Position numbers and translations under genes: made by a program. From contig NZ_JAFCLS010000041.1 in NCBI RefSeq assembly GCF_018131075.1, forward strand, positions 1-64,000: DNA of 64,000 nucleotides, given 5' to 3'. Positions 1 through 8,549 of the stretch are shown piece after piece. The notes under the pieces were generated by a model. That model worked only from the letters and a program-made list of their open reading frames with translations, was not told the DNA's origin and ran no database searches. Position 1 is the stretch's first letter. Every line of letters starts with the position of its first letter. Origin of the DNA: Bradyrhizobium sp. JYMT SZCCT0428. Lineage in GTDB: Bacteria; Pseudomonadota; Alphaproteobacteria; Rhizobiales; Xanthobacteraceae.

Positions 1-252
1 GAGTCTGGTTTTCGACGCCAAGGCATCGCTCATCGAAACGCCCCCGGGGCGCTAACGCAAATTTTCAACATCTTGGGATCGGGAGGGCGGAGAGCCCCAG
101 CGCGTCGTGGCTGGGGGAATGCTGTCAGTACAGCGTGAAATACAAGTGGATGCATCGGGAAGCGGAACGGAAGCTTTCTTTTTCGCCGCGCGCCATGGAA
201 CGAGCCCAATCTGGACCCGTTGGCTTTCAGTCAGGGGACGAGGGAGGTGAGC

Positions 253-468
253 ATGGCTCAGAAAGCAACTCTCACTCCGGTTGGAAAGAGTGATCGCCGG
301 CAAGCCGAGACGCTCGACCTGGAGATGCATGCGCGATTGGAGGCAGGTTTGATCGATACGCCTCCAGCTTCCGGCCCGGTCAGCGCCACTCAGCCGGCGC
401 CTACCGTTGAGCATCAACACCGGGAAGGCCTAACGTTCTGGCAGGCGATCAAGACGAGGTTCAAGTAG
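253..468 (+). CDS. Small hypothetical protein, 71 aa
   Basis: The frame is open further upstream, but the ATG at 253 is preceded by GGAGGTGAGC, a strong ribosome binding site, so I start there. The product is polar, with a proline-rich middle and a basic end (FWQAIKTRFK). There is no signal peptide or membrane segment and I recognise no family. It stands alone, and the bases before it (1-252) show no gene. It could be a stray frame, but the good start signal favours a real gene. Confidence 0.45.
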   Translation: MAQKATLTPVGKSDRRQAETLDLEMHARLEAGLIDTPPASGPVSATQPAPTVEHQHREGLTFWQAIKTRFK

Positions 469-505
469 ATCCATCAGGAGGGACGCCGCAGTTACCTGCC
501 AGCGC

Positions 506-778
506 TCAATCGCGGTGCCGGCAGCTATTCGAGCAAAGACGCATCAGCGGCTGACAGCGCTTATCGCGGCCCGCGTGGTTGTTTGAAATACAATCCGAGT
601 GCGGAACGTGCTTCCTTGTGATTTCACCCCCTGCTGCCATCTTTTTCAAAGTGTGTGTAACACTAGCAGGTGACCACATGCCCAGCTGCTGCCAGAGCAC
701 CCGGCCAGAGACCGCGTTGGCTTCGCCCTCAGGCACCAACTTGATGAGTTCAGCGGATATGGACATGGTTGGCTTCAA
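506..778 (-). CDS. Winged-helix-like small protein, possibly decayed at its end
   Basis: Residues 5-58 look like a winged-helix DNA-binding domain: a predicted helix, then GRVLWQQLGMWSPASVTHTL as the likely recognition helix region, then a basic wing (GGEITRKHVP). After residue 60 the sequence becomes rich in Cys, Arg and His and no longer looks coded, so the original 3' end is probably lost by frameshift. Similar short proteins occur near mobile elements in rhizobia (inference). No partner gene is adjacent. Confidence 0.4.
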   Translation of the reverse strand: MKPTMSISAELIKLVPEGEANAVSGRVLWQQLGMWSPASVTHTLKKMAAGGEITRKHVPHSDCISNNHAGRDKRCQPLMRLCSNSCRHRD

Positions 779-1583
779 CCCATGCGGAAGCTAAAGGAAT
801 TGCACGCTGATTATCTTTCCCCGTCGCCAGATGACTCGCAGAGCCGGTGCCTTCTGTCGCCCTCATTGCAGTTCAAACCGGCTCGGCACCTCGGACAGTA
901 TTTCCGTAGAAAATCTTCGCGCCGTTTGACACGCTTGGTTTGCACGCCCCGTGAACATGCTTCTTGGGCGCTCGCATCGGGAAAGTGTGCGTCTTAACGA
1001 TTGAGAAGAGTTTAAAGATCTCCGCCCGGGGGGGCCCGGAACACCCCCGCAGCCAAGCCTGAAATACGATGCTTGACGACGAGGGCTTCAGGCCTGGATT
1101 AGCAATTCCTCCAACGCATTGAGTTACGTCAGCTAACGGGGCAGGTTTCGAAGAGCACTATGCGCGCACTGCATGGAACTCTCCGGGCGCACCGCTCATA
1201 GACGCGGAGTGGCAATATGTGCGGCGGCTGGTCAATACGACCCTGGCGACGGCAGCCGGTGCAGTCTGCGCTGATTCAGTATGTCCTCGATGAGGGCATA
1301 AGCACCGATGTAAGGTGGTGGCATATGATGGCCTCAGAAGCGCGGTCGCAGTGCTCAACAGTATGGACATGTTAGGCCGGCAAGCCGTTGGAATTTACTG
1401 TCCATTAACCACGAGTGAGCCTGTCCTTTCCGGGACTCACGATGCAAAAGAAGCCGTGGCTGTCCCCGCAGTGGCAGCTTTTTCGTGCCTGTGAATTCGA
1501 CCGCAGCAAGTCGTTGGCGGGGCTGAAAATAAGGGCAAATCGACGCTGTTGGTATCCTGTGGATATGCTGCGGATAACGGCTC
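779..1583. other. No gene recognised
   Basis: The open frames here overlap on both strands, start without ribosome binding sites and encode compositionally random peptides. I see no repeat, RNA gene or clear promoter. Confidence 0.5.
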
Positions 1584-1772
1584 TCAGGTTGGCATCTCGC
1601 TCTTTCGACCCATCTCGCGCTCATATGCGGCTTCAGCCGGCGTCAGCGGATGTTCCTCATTAGTATATGCGCGGGCCTCTCCCACCGTCATGCCCATCTT
1701 GCGCCCTTGTTTGAACGCGCGAGCCCGCAACGCAATTCTGAGATTCAGTAACATCTTCCTGAAGATGTTCAT
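1584..1772 (-). CDS. Small hypothetical protein, 62 aa
   Basis: The frame is open to 1961, but only the part from the ATG at 1772 (MNIFRKMLLNLRIALRARAF) reads like protein: a basic amphipathic helix, a lysine-rich stretch, then an acidic alanine-rich helix (LTPAEAAYEREM). A GGA lies about 10 bases before the start. There is no known family. A basic helix followed by an acidic helix would suit a small membrane-surface or nucleic-acid-associated protein, but that is only a guess. Confidence 0.4.
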   Translation of the reverse strand: MNIFRKMLLNLRIALRARAFKQGRKMGMTVGEARAYTNEEHPLTPAEAAYEREMGRKSEMPT

Positions 1773-1939
1773 GCCCGTGTTCCAATGCAGGCTCGTTTGC
1801 GGACTTCGAATAGTGCCCCAAGCCCGCCGGCTCACGCCCGGCGGGACGCATTTGGGCTCTCCCCTATTATCTAACGTCCTTGCAGGAGCCGGACAGTCCC
1901 GGCTAAAGGCCATACGGCCTAACGCCCGTGTGGCCTTAG

Positions 1940-2221
1940 TCATGATTGAAGCTGAACCCACATTGTTGACAACGAAACGGCATGCGCGAACCGACGATCG
2001 AGGGTATTGCTGTCCTCTCTGTACCTCAACGCGGTGACTAGCGTGGCGATCGCAAAGTAGGCTTCGAACCTAGGCGTCAGTTCGGAAAGCTTAGCTGGGG
2101 CGACCAATTTTGTGAGGTCCGCAGCCTGCTGAAGGGCTTTGTCGTCGCGAGCAAGCTTTGCAGACTTGAGCAGCGATAATACTTTGACCGCGAGTTCGGC
2201 TTGGCTGGGTGCCATTTTCAA
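1940..2221 (-). CDS. Hypothetical helical protein, 93 aa
   Basis: Residues 3-75 are alternating charged and hydrophobic helices rich in Ala, Leu and Lys (AELAVKVLSLLKSAKLARDD and following), consistent with a soluble helical bundle. The start may be ATG 2221 or ATG 2215. The last 25 residues look less protein-like. It lies 44 bases downstream of another short minus-strand frame (2266-2415), so the two may be co-transcribed. Function unknown. Confidence 0.4.
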   Translation of the reverse strand: MKMAPSQAELAVKVLSLLKSAKLARDDKALQQAADLTKLVAPAKLSELTPRFEAYFAIATLVTALRYREDSNTLDRRFAHAVSLSTMWVQLQS

Positions 2222-2265
2222 ATCCAGAAAAAGCTGACGGCAGGCAGTGAGGCGTTTGGTCCAAT

Positions 2266-2415
2266 TTACCCTGCTGTCCGATTAGTCGCTTCAATTTTCT
2301 GCGTCATCTCGAGACTCGCCATGAGCAGGATCTTGGCAACGTCCTTTTCGCCCGCCCTGACGGCTATGCGATGAGCGGCGTCGATTGCGTTTAGCAAAGG
2401 CGTAAAGTCTTCCAT
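2266..2415 (-). CDS. Small hypothetical protein, 49 aa
   Basis: A 49-residue frame starting at ATG 2415 encodes an alanine-rich helical peptide beginning MEDFTPLLNAIDAAHRIAVR and ending KIEATNRTAG. The composition is protein-like and the reading direction agrees with the next gene. No family recognised. The frame continues open upstream without a clear start, so this could be the tail of a decayed gene. Confidence 0.35.
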   Translation of the reverse strand: MEDFTPLLNAIDAAHRIAVRAGEKDVAKILLMASLEMTQKIEATNRTAG

Positions 2416-2520
2416 CCGGCCCACCTGGATCAACACTTGGGAATTGGGCGAACCGTAGCTTTCAATTCTGAAAGAACCCTTGGGGTGATTGAATAAACAA
2501 GCGTATTTTACTAAAAGCCG

Positions 2521-2562
2521 TCATCAGGAAAACGCATCCTTTGCCCGCAGCATCGCGGGAGA
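2521..2562. repeat. 42-bp repeat, copy left of the RTX gene
   Basis: This copy reads TCATCAGGAAAACGCATCCT and continues with CCCGCAGCAT. It matches 4039-4080 at about 38 of 42 positions in the same orientation, so the pair brackets the RTX gene. No terminal inverted repeats or target duplication were seen. Confidence 0.6.
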
Positions 2563-2821
2563 TGCCCGGTTTAATGAATAGCGAATTCGACCGCCGCGAC
2601 GCACAACGCCGCGCCAGCCGAATATGTTGGCTGGGCGGCGTTGGCTTATGTACTGGGCCCTGAAATCCCCCAGCGTCGTTAGTTCGCTGCGAGCGTGCCG
2701 AGGGTTCGATGACAGATCCGTGAATGAGCGTTTTTGCGCACTCAGCGGCCATAAGATGATGCGAGTGCAGCCCGCGCACACCGTCAAAGCCGCCGGTCCA
2801 CGCCGGGCGGGGTTGTTTGCC
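2563..2821. other. No gene recognised
   Basis: This is the downstream flank of the RTX gene. Open frames here lack start signals. A short palindromic stretch around 2800 (CCGCCGGTCCACGCCGGGCGGGG) might contribute to termination, but it has no T-run. Confidence 0.4.
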
Positions 2822-3934
2822 TCAACTCACGATGCTGAAGTTGGCTGCTGTCACGGTGGCGGCCGTCGCGCCATTCAGCCATACCGCGGTGTCGCCGTCG
2901 ACCTGCACCACAAAGTAGGCGCCATTCTGGTAAGAGTGCGACAGGACGTCTGCAAACGACGTGAAGCCGGATCCATTGAGCTGAACGGTATCGGTTGAAG
3001 CATTCCAGTCCTGAACGACTTGCACGCTCGGAACGTCATTGGAAACGAACGTATTGCTGCCACCACCACCGAAATAGTAGTTCACGCCTTGACCGCCGTC
3101 GAAGTAGTCATTGCCGGCACCGCCGAGCAGCACGTCGATTCCTTCCCCGCCAAACATCACGTCGTTACCATCGCCGCTGTAGAAATAGTCGTTGCCGCCA
3201 TAACCATAAGCAACGTCGTCGCCGGCTTCCATCACGAACACGTCGTTGGCAAGCGATCCGACCCCGATGTCATTTCCAGCGCCGCCATAAGCGGATCCCC
3301 CGCCTGACGCCATGTAGAGATAATCATTGCCGCCTGCACCAGCGAGCACGTCGATGCCTTGGTCGCCAACAAGGGTGTCATCGCCGGACGCACCGTACAG
3401 AGTGTCGTTCCCAAGACCGCCGTAAAGCGCGGCTGCCGGAATCGGAAGACTTAGAAACGAGGGGTCGACCATCACAAGAAAATCGTCTCCGTCTTCACCC
3501 ATAAGCACATGGCCGGACACTGGCGAGGCTGGAAAGCTCCCCATTGTCATGGTGTCGTTTCCGCTGCCGCCGTAAAGTCGCACCGGAGCTGTCGTATTCA
3601 ACCCATTCAAGCCGATGACAACATCGTCGCCATCGCCGCCGTAGGCCGCGGCGGTTATCCCAGCAATTGCGGCGGGTCCTTCCGAAGCGGTGATCGTATC
3701 GTTGCCGTGGCCTCCATAGACCAAAACCCCCTGAACTCGGTCGTCGCCCTGACCGCCGTAACCGATGCCCAATAATCCGTCGAGGTAATCGTTTCCTTGC
3801 CCGCCCTCGAGAATTGAACTGTGATAGCTAGGGGTAAGGCTGGCCGTCAGCGTGTCGTTGCCATCAAGTCCATAAAAAACATCATCCGTGCCAGAATAAT
3901 TGTCGTTTCCTAAAGTACCAACGAAAGTTGCCAT
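2822..3934 (-). CDS. RTX calcium-binding repeat protein, 370 aa
   Basis: Residues 5-300 are nearly all glycine- and aspartate-rich nonapeptides of the RTX type (GGxGxDxUx; examples GGQGNDYLDG, GGAGNDYFDG), which fold into calcium-binding beta-rolls. The last 70 residues (from FVSNDVPSVQ) are repeat-free and probably carry the C-terminal type I secretion signal. There is no N-terminal signal peptide, as expected for ABC-exported RTX proteins. The ATG at 3934 is preceded by GGAGGA. No enzymatic domain is visible, so a surface or biofilm role is likely. No ABC exporter, adaptor or TolC gene lies in the window. A 42-bp repeat flanks the gene on both sides. Confidence 0.9.
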   Translation of the reverse strand: MATFVGTLGNDNYSGTDDVFYGLDGNDTLTASLTPSYHSSILEGGQGNDYLDGLLGIGYGGQGDDRVQGVLVYGGHGNDTITASEGPAAIAGITAAAYGGDGDDVVIGLNGLNTTAPVRLYGGSGNDTMTMGSFPASPVSGHVLMGEDGDDFLVMVDPSFLSLPIPAAALYGGLGNDTLYGASGDDTLVGDQGIDVLAGAGGNDYLYMASGGGSAYGGAGNDIGVGSLANDVFVMEAGDDVAYGYGGNDYFYSGDGNDVMFGGEGIDVLLGGAGNDYFDGGQGVNYYFGGGGSNTFVSNDVPSVQVVQDWNASTDTVQLNGSGFTSFADVLSHSYQNGAYFVVQVDGDTAVWLNGATAATVTAANFSIVS

Positions 3935-4038
3935 TACTGTCCTCCGTAAATCGATGGCTCAGGTTGTAACACAATGAGCTGGTTGTGAAGGTGAAACTTC
4001 AGTCGCGAGCCTCAGTCGGCGCGGCAGCCGAGAAAGAA

Positions 4039-4080
4039 TGATCAGGAAAACGCATCCTGGGCCCGCAGCATGGCGGGAGA
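4039..4080. repeat. 42-bp repeat, copy right of the RTX gene
   Basis: Second copy of the repeat at 2521-2562, lying about 105 bases upstream of the RTX start codon. The differences are four substitutions. Confidence 0.6.
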
Positions 4081-4814
4081 GGCGAACGACGTTCACGATC
4101 GGAGAACTTCGGTCACCTGAGCAGATCTGAGTAATTTTACTGCGGCACCAAGCACGGCGGATTTGGGACAGTTCGAAGAAGGGACCTTGGTGGCGCGGGT
4201 TGGGATGCAGGGTTCGAACGCCGGTACGCATGCGGCTTTAGATAGTTGAAGGCGCTAAAAATGCGATCCCCGACTCATCCAGAGGCTGTGTCGCGTCCTG
4301 CCCGCATGGATGATCAGGTACGATTAGGGATAGCTATTAAATGTTTTCTCGATCACAGAACGCAACACGGTCTTTTCGCGAACGAAATCATGAAAAGGGA
4401 ATATCGACACCGAATACGGGAATGAGCGTAATTTCGAGCCATAGTATTGCGACAGGCGGCCAAAGAACGTGCCACGAAGGAGAACGCTCGAGGTTGGAGG
4501 ATGATGTCTGCTCAGCCTCGAGGCGGCTCGTCCCCGCGCTAAGGCGAGTTGCAGCAGCTCTGCTGCGTGCTTGGATGCAGGTGCTGGCCACATGCGGCAA
4601 CTGGGTGGGGACAAACGACCGTGTTTCGGTCGGCCCCCTTCTGGCCGGGCAATTATTGGCCGCTTCAATTGACTTGGGGAGGCAGGGGACGAATGGCCGC
4701 CCTGAGGACGTTGCCCCGTTTGGTAAAACACGCCACACATTCTAGCTTGTGAGGTTTCTCGGTCGCCTATAGCTTCCGATAATCATTCTTCTCGGAAGTG
4801 AAAGGCGCCAGCGA
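4081..4814. other. No gene recognised
   Basis: Several overlapping frames exist on both strands, but none has a good start or protein-like composition. A GGGTTCGAACGCC string near 4210 resembles a tRNA T-arm but does not fold into one. Confidence 0.45.
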
Positions 4815-5777
4815 ATGTCAGTCGACCTGACGATTGTTGAGACCCACAAAAGCCTGCCTGCTGCCCTCGGGGCTGACCTCGTGTCCGCCGTCGACCTCGC
4901 CAAGGCTGAAAAGGCGCCAAGTACACGAAAGGCTTATGAGACGGATTTTCGGCTGTTCCAGGCTTGGTGCGACGCCAGGGGCGTCAACTCGCTGCCAGCT
5001 GCCTCAGAAACCGTCGCGGCGTACATTGCCGCGGAGGCGGGTAGGTCAAGGCCATCGACGCTTGGGCGGCGTCTCGCGGCCCTCCGTTATGCTCATAAGC
5101 TGGCCGGGTTGCCGCTCCCTGCCGATTCAGAGGGCGTGAAGGCGACCATGCGCGGGATCCGCCGGACCTATGGGAGCACCAAGGTACGGAAGGCCCCAGC
5201 TGTAGCCGCGAAGATGCTCGGAATGGTGGCCACGGCACCCGTCAGTCTTGGGGGTCAACGGGATCGGGCGCTGCTTCTGCTCGGCTTTGCTGGAGCATTT
5301 CGCCGCTCAGAGATCGTGGCACTCGACGTGGCCGATATCGAAGAAACTGAGGCGGGCCTGCTGGTGACCATCCGACATAGCAAGACTGATCAGGAAGGCG
5401 AGGGTGTTACGATCGCGATTGCCCGCGGGGACGTTGCTTGTCCGGTCAAGGCGCTGCGAGCTTGGCTCGGTTCGGCGGGTATCGAGGACGGGCCGTTATT
5501 CCGCCCGATCAACAAGGCGGGCAGGGTGGCCGCGGCGCGGCTGACCGATCGTTCGGTCGCCAATATCGTAAAGGTCTACGCGGAGAGGGCAGGGTTCGAC
5601 GCCAGCACGTTTTCGGGACATTCACTGCGATCGGGGTTTCTCACGTCTGCTGCGGCCAATGGCGCCTCGATTTTTAAGATGATGGACGTGTCCCGGCATA
5701 AGTCGGTGGAGACCCTGCGGGGATACGTCCGGGATGCCGAATTGTTCAAGGACCACGCTGGCTCTGGACTTCTTTAA
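4815..5777 (+). CDS. Tyrosine site-specific recombinase/integrase, 320 aa
   Basis: A tyrosine recombinase that cuts and rejoins DNA strands through a covalent phosphotyrosine. The N-terminal SAM-like core-binding domain spans about residues 25-115 (STRKAYETDFRLFQAWCDAR). The catalytic domain follows: Arg near residue 163 in GAFRRSEIVALD, Lys in HSKTDQEGEG, HSLRSG near 270, His in SRHKS near 295 and the tyrosine in LRGYVRD near 304. All catalytic residues are present, so it may be active. It faces the phage-like block at 5.9-10.4 kb and a stem-loop lies just after its stop. No matching attachment site was identified for it. Confidence 0.93.
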   Translation: MSVDLTIVETHKSLPAALGADLVSAVDLAKAEKAPSTRKAYETDFRLFQAWCDARGVNSLPAASETVAAYIAAEAGRSRPSTLGRRLAALRYAHKLAGLPLPADSEGVKATMRGIRRTYGSTKVRKAPAVAAKMLGMVATAPVSLGGQRDRALLLLGFAGAFRRSEIVALDVADIEETEAGLLVTIRHSKTDQEGEGVTIAIARGDVACPVKALRAWLGSAGIEDGPLFRPINKAGRVAAARLTDRSVANIVKVYAERAGFDASTFSGHSLRSGFLTSAAANGASIFKMMDVSRHKSVETLRGYVRDAELFKDHAGSGLL

Positions 5778-5781
5778 CACG

Positions 5782-5812
5782 ATTTCCGGCGTCACGCGGC
5801 CGGGCCGGAAAT
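5782..5812. terminator. Stem-loop between convergent genes
   Basis: ATTTCCGGC pairs perfectly with GCCGGAAAT across a 13-base loop, right after the integrase stop codon and before the convergent minus-strand genes. It lacks a T-run, so termination is possible but unproven. Confidence 0.4.
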
Positions 5813-5885
5813 TCATCACTGCCGGCGACGATGTTCCTCAACGCGGGCTTTAATCCATTTTTGGTTGACAAAAGGCTGATCTCGC

Positions 5886-6209
5886 TCAGTCGATTGATGA
5901 TCTATGCCATGCTGGCAGCATAGTTCTAGCTTCGATCTCTCGGTTGCGAGCGTCGATCTCATCGAAAAGCATTTGAACGATATCGACCTCGGGAAGCCCG
6001 ACCTCAACGCTTTGCTGAGCCCGGCCGTACCCCCGGTCGAGCAATTCCCGAATGGCTGCAACCCGAACGCTTTCATTTTTTGCCTGCAATGAAAGCCGAG
6101 CCAACTCCGTGATCGCATCGGGAGTGTTAAGTCTCGCAAATTCCTGCAGTTCGCCCAGCGCCTTCGGTCGTCCACCGGGGTTGCCACTTTTGCCCTTAGG
6201 AAACTTCAT
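5886..6209 (-). CDS. DUF5681-like phage protein, 107 aa
   Basis: The N-terminus carries PKGKSGNPGGRPK, the hallmark of DUF5681 proteins that are common near phage packaging genes. The rest is a charged helical region (LLDRGYGRAQQSVEVGLPEV is a second typical motif of this group). It is the most distal member of a minus-strand gene chain that runs back to the integrase at 9161-10399. Such proteins may bind DNA through the basic Gly-Arg-Pro head, but their function is not established. Confidence 0.75.
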   Translation of the reverse strand: MKFPKGKSGNPGGRPKALGELQEFARLNTPDAITELARLSLQAKNESVRVAAIRELLDRGYGRAQQSVEVGLPEVDIVQMLFDEIDARNREIEARTMLPAWHRSSID

Positions 6210-6376
6210 CGGTTGCCCCTGTTACTTCTCTGTTCTCAGCCGCCTCTGTTTCCGCAAGGCCGCGATATGTTTTCCCAAGCGATTGTAAACCTACGTTTTC
6301 CTGACTGTCCTACCCTTAGTACCACTCCTTCCCGGTTGCGGGGCTCTCAGTTCAATCCTCATCGCAATAATGAGGT

Positions 6377-6763
6377 TCATTCCGCTTCGGGCTTAGGCCA
6401 GCGAGCAGCGCCAGCATCGATCTTTTGCCCCAGCTTATTACGGGTCTCGTTGGGCAGATCTTGGAAGCTGACCCAAATGTCACTTCCCGGGGACCGCGCA
6501 AAATATTCTCGTCCGTGTTCATAAAAGCCGCGCATGTCGTAGTCGTCATAGTTGATTTGAGGAACATAGAAATAATCCACCTCGGCGGTCTCAGGATCGA
6601 TCTTTCGACCCGCTTCCTTGCGACCCCTGCGGGTTCCGAAGAAGTCTTGCCCCGCTATTTTTGCTCCATGTTCTGATCGAAAATAAACCTTCCGGATAAA
6701 GTCAATTCTTTCGTTCGTTGCATCGGGAATTCGGTTCGGCGACTTTATCATCTCATCCTCCAT
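6377..6763 (-). CDS. Hypothetical protein, 128 aa
   Basis: A soluble, strongly charged protein. The middle is acidic and tyrosine-rich (EVDYFYVPQINYDDYDMRGF), while the first 60 residues are basic. An alternative start is MIKSPNRIPDATNERIDF, four codons in. No family recognised and no membrane segment. It sits between two small genes in the phage-like block and reads the same way, so it is probably cargo or a structural function of that element. Confidence 0.6.
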   Translation of the reverse strand: MEDEMIKSPNRIPDATNERIDFIRKVYFRSEHGAKIAGQDFFGTRRGRKEAGRKIDPETAEVDYFYVPQINYDDYDMRGFYEHGREYFARSPGSDIWVSFQDLPNETRNKLGQKIDAGAARWPKPEAE

Positions 6764-6809
6764 TATGACTGCGTCGGGTGGGCTCGACTCCTAAGAGCAG
6801 CGACATTTC

Positions 6810-7001
6810 TCACCGCGGATTGAATTCATCCTCAATGCGTGACCGAATCGCATTCAGGGCGTTTAAAGCCGCTAAACACGCATTCAGCGATCCGTAGGTA
6901 TAAGAATTCGGATAATATTCGTAAGCGAGGCGAGATTGGCGGATCGCTTCGCGCATGGCGTTGTCCAAAGAGGTGAGGGCGCGTTGAGGGCTGCTGGTCA
7001 T
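6810..7001 (-). CDS. Small hypothetical protein, 63 aa
   Basis: Helical peptide with several Tyr, Asn and Leu residues (LAYEYYPNSYTYGSLNACLA). It has a protein-like composition and a clear ATG. It is preceded on its own strand by a 170-bp gap with two pairs of short direct repeats (7004-7113), which may be its control region. Function unknown. Confidence 0.55.
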   Translation of the reverse strand: MTSSPQRALTSLDNAMREAIRQSRLAYEYYPNSYTYGSLNACLAALNALNAIRSRIEDEFNPR

Positions 7002-7003
7002 GC

Positions 7004-7113
7004 TGCAGTCGCCCTATACAGGGGAGATATAAGAAGGCAGTTCCGCCGTATGTAACTTGGAACGAGTGCCCAGTTTTGTAGATATTGTGCAGTCGCCTAG
7101 TTCCAGTTTTGTA
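7004..7113 (-). promoter_or_regulatory. Candidate operator region with paired direct repeats
   Basis: TGCAGTCGCC occurs at 7004-7013 and 7088-7097, and CAGTTTTGTA at 7071-7080 and 7104-7113. Both pairs lie in the gap just upstream of the minus-strand gene starting at 7001. Paired repeats in an otherwise tightly packed gene chain suggest a regulator-binding site. The AlpA-like HTH protein at 8268-8492 is one possible ligand (inference). Confidence 0.35.
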
Positions 7114-7172
7114 ACCAGGGAGTTCCAAAAACGTCACTTGAAAATGCTCAATAGGGCACCGGGGAAATTGCT

Positions 7173-7730
7173 TCATGCTGCCCTCGATTCCCTTTTAGCG
7201 GCATGTTCGGCTCTGTTCGCGCGCTTAATTGAACGCTCCAATTTCAGTCTTTCAAAAGCGTTCTTGACGCGTATCACAGCTTCAACGTCGGTTTTGATGG
7301 ATTTCCACTCGTGGGTCGGCGCAAGGCCGTCGGGAGTCCCCAACCACGTGAGGCGATAACGCGAAGGCGCCATTCGTGAACCGTAGGATCGCGCCCCACG
7401 CGTAAAATCCACAATCCCGAGCGCCTTTGCTTCAATCACGGCGCTCAATATGTCAGCGCGTCGCATCCCTCTTGCCTGAAGCCAGTTGTACGGGGCCATT
7501 AAGTTGCCGTTCTCTAGCCCTCCTTGGTCGGCGTGCTCGGCCATGAGGGCATCGATAAATTTGCGGCACTTTGGGGACATAGCCAGCCAGGCGGGGCTGT
7601 TCAGCAAATAGCCTGGGAGAGGCACGCACCAGCCGACACCCTGCGGAAGACCCATGGCCCTGCGGTGACGTTTGCCGGCGATGGCGTTCGTCATGCGACC
7701 GTCTGGACCGACTTTGCGAGGAACATTCAT
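7173..7730 (-). CDS. Hypothetical phage-like protein, 185 aa
   Basis: A basic, soluble protein with a Trp-rich N-terminal half (GVGWCVPLPGYLLNSPAWLA) and a long basic C-terminal helix (residues 145-185). The central part has the pattern of a winged-helix region (LQARGMRRADILSAVIEAKA), as seen in replication-associated proteins of integrated elements, but I cannot name a family. It overlaps the upstream DUF6074 gene by 4 bp, implying translational coupling. Confidence 0.65.
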   Translation of the reverse strand: MNVPRKVGPDGRMTNAIAGKRHRRAMGLPQGVGWCVPLPGYLLNSPAWLAMSPKCRKFIDALMAEHADQGGLENGNLMAPYNWLQARGMRRADILSAVIEAKALGIVDFTRGARSYGSRMAPSRYRLTWLGTPDGLAPTHEWKSIKTDVEAVIRVKNAFERLKLERSIKRANRAEHAAKRESRAA

Positions 7731-7972
7731 CGGACGCCACCTGATGCCGAGCGTATCAGTACAGCGCGAATGGATGCTTCCAAGCAGCTGACCTCTCGCG
7801 CGATGGCGGGCTCTTGCACACCTTTTCGATGCATCGCATCACGTTGGACCTTGATTTGCTGCTGAATGTAACGTTCCGCAGCATCGGGATTCAATTCTGA
7901 CGCATATCGCGCCTGCCGCAGGATAAATGATCGCCGGTTTGCCAACGGGAAGGGTACAATTGCCGCCGTCAT
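7727..7972 (-). CDS. DUF6074 family protein, 81 aa
   Basis: The start MTAAIVPFPLANRRSFILRQ matches the typical opening of DUF6074 proteins (a short hydrophobic IVPFP motif followed by a basic helix), and the length fits. These occur in rhizobial genomes next to phage-like and integrative elements, with unknown function. It overlaps both neighbours by 4 bp, in the coupled chain 8271 to 7173. Confidence 0.75.
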   Translation of the reverse strand: MTAAIVPFPLANRRSFILRQARYASELNPDAAERYIQQQIKVQRDAMHRKGVQEPAIAREVSCLEASIRAVLIRSASGGVR

Positions 7973-8271
7973 GATGTCACCTCAAGTTGAGAACTAATCT
8001 CGTTTTCTGACTGGATCAAATCAGGCAGCGCTGCGAGCGCCATACGTGCAATTGGATCTGTTTGGCCAGCGTGCTCATCGCAGCAGCGAATTAGCGCTTC
8101 TTTGGTCCGGCAGTAGCTTCGACCACGCCAAGTATGTCTCGCGACGGTTTCTGCCCGATTCCGGCGCTGCAGAATCCATTGGATGCCATCCCGGCATACG
8201 ATCACCCGCCAGCCTCGGTTTAGAACGGCGACTATGTGGGGGTAGCATTCGTCGGACTCGGCGAGTCTCAT
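7969..8271 (-). CDS. Hypothetical protein, 100 aa
   Basis: A soluble protein with several Cys, Arg and Trp residues. The N-terminal half looks like alternating beta strands (HIVAVLNRGWRVIVCRDGIQ), and the C-terminal half is helical. The stop overlaps the start of the DUF6074 gene, and its own start overlaps the HTH gene stop, so all are read as one unit. No family recognised. Confidence 0.6.
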   Translation of the reverse strand: MRLAESDECYPHIVAVLNRGWRVIVCRDGIQWILQRRNRAETVARHTWRGRSYCRTKEALIRCCDEHAGQTDPIARMALAALPDLIQSENEISSQLEVTS

Positions 8272-8492
8272 TGCCTCGCCCTTTTCCCAGATCGAACCGG
8301 TGTTTGTTCGTTGGCCTTAAGCCAAGCCGCGCTGCCGGCAATCGGATAGAAAACTTGCTTTCCTACTTTAACGTAAGGGGCACCTTCGCCTTTCTGGCGC
8401 CACGACCGCAATGTCCGTTTCACCACGCCGAGCTCGGCGGCTTGCTCGTCCTCGTTCAAATAGCCGTCGAGAAGTCTTCCCGTCTGTGCCAC
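8268..8492 (-). CDS. AlpA/excisionase-like HTH DNA-binding protein, 74 aa
   Basis: Residues 10-60 form a MerR/AlpA-type winged helix-turn-helix: GYLNEDEQAAELGVVKRTLR covers the first helix and the recognition helix, and PYVKVGKQVFYP is the characteristic wing. Small proteins of this type act as excisionases or as transcriptional switches of integrated elements. It lies in the same direction as the P4-type integrase, two genes downstream, which fits a recombination directionality role. That role is inferred. Confidence 0.8.
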   Translation of the reverse strand: MAQTGRLLDGYLNEDEQAAELGVVKRTLRSWRQKGEGAPYVKVGKQVFYPIAGSAAWLKANEQTPVRSGKRARQ

Positions 8493-8549
8493 GTCGTTCT
8501 CCTGCCGTTGAGTACCGTCAACAGCAGATAAAGCGACCTCACATGCCGG

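Noticed and set aside
105..126. 22-base string resembling 62413-62433 (CGTGGCTGGGGGAATGCTGTC type)
   Set aside because: The match is short, contains a gap and does not extend on either side, so it may be chance.
1021..1060. GC palindrome with C and G runs
   Set aside because: Stem is interrupted and lacks a T-run; no gene ends nearby.
4190..4225. GGGTTCGAACGCC looked like a tRNA T-arm
   Set aside because: The stem does not pair and no anticodon or acceptor arm could be built around it.
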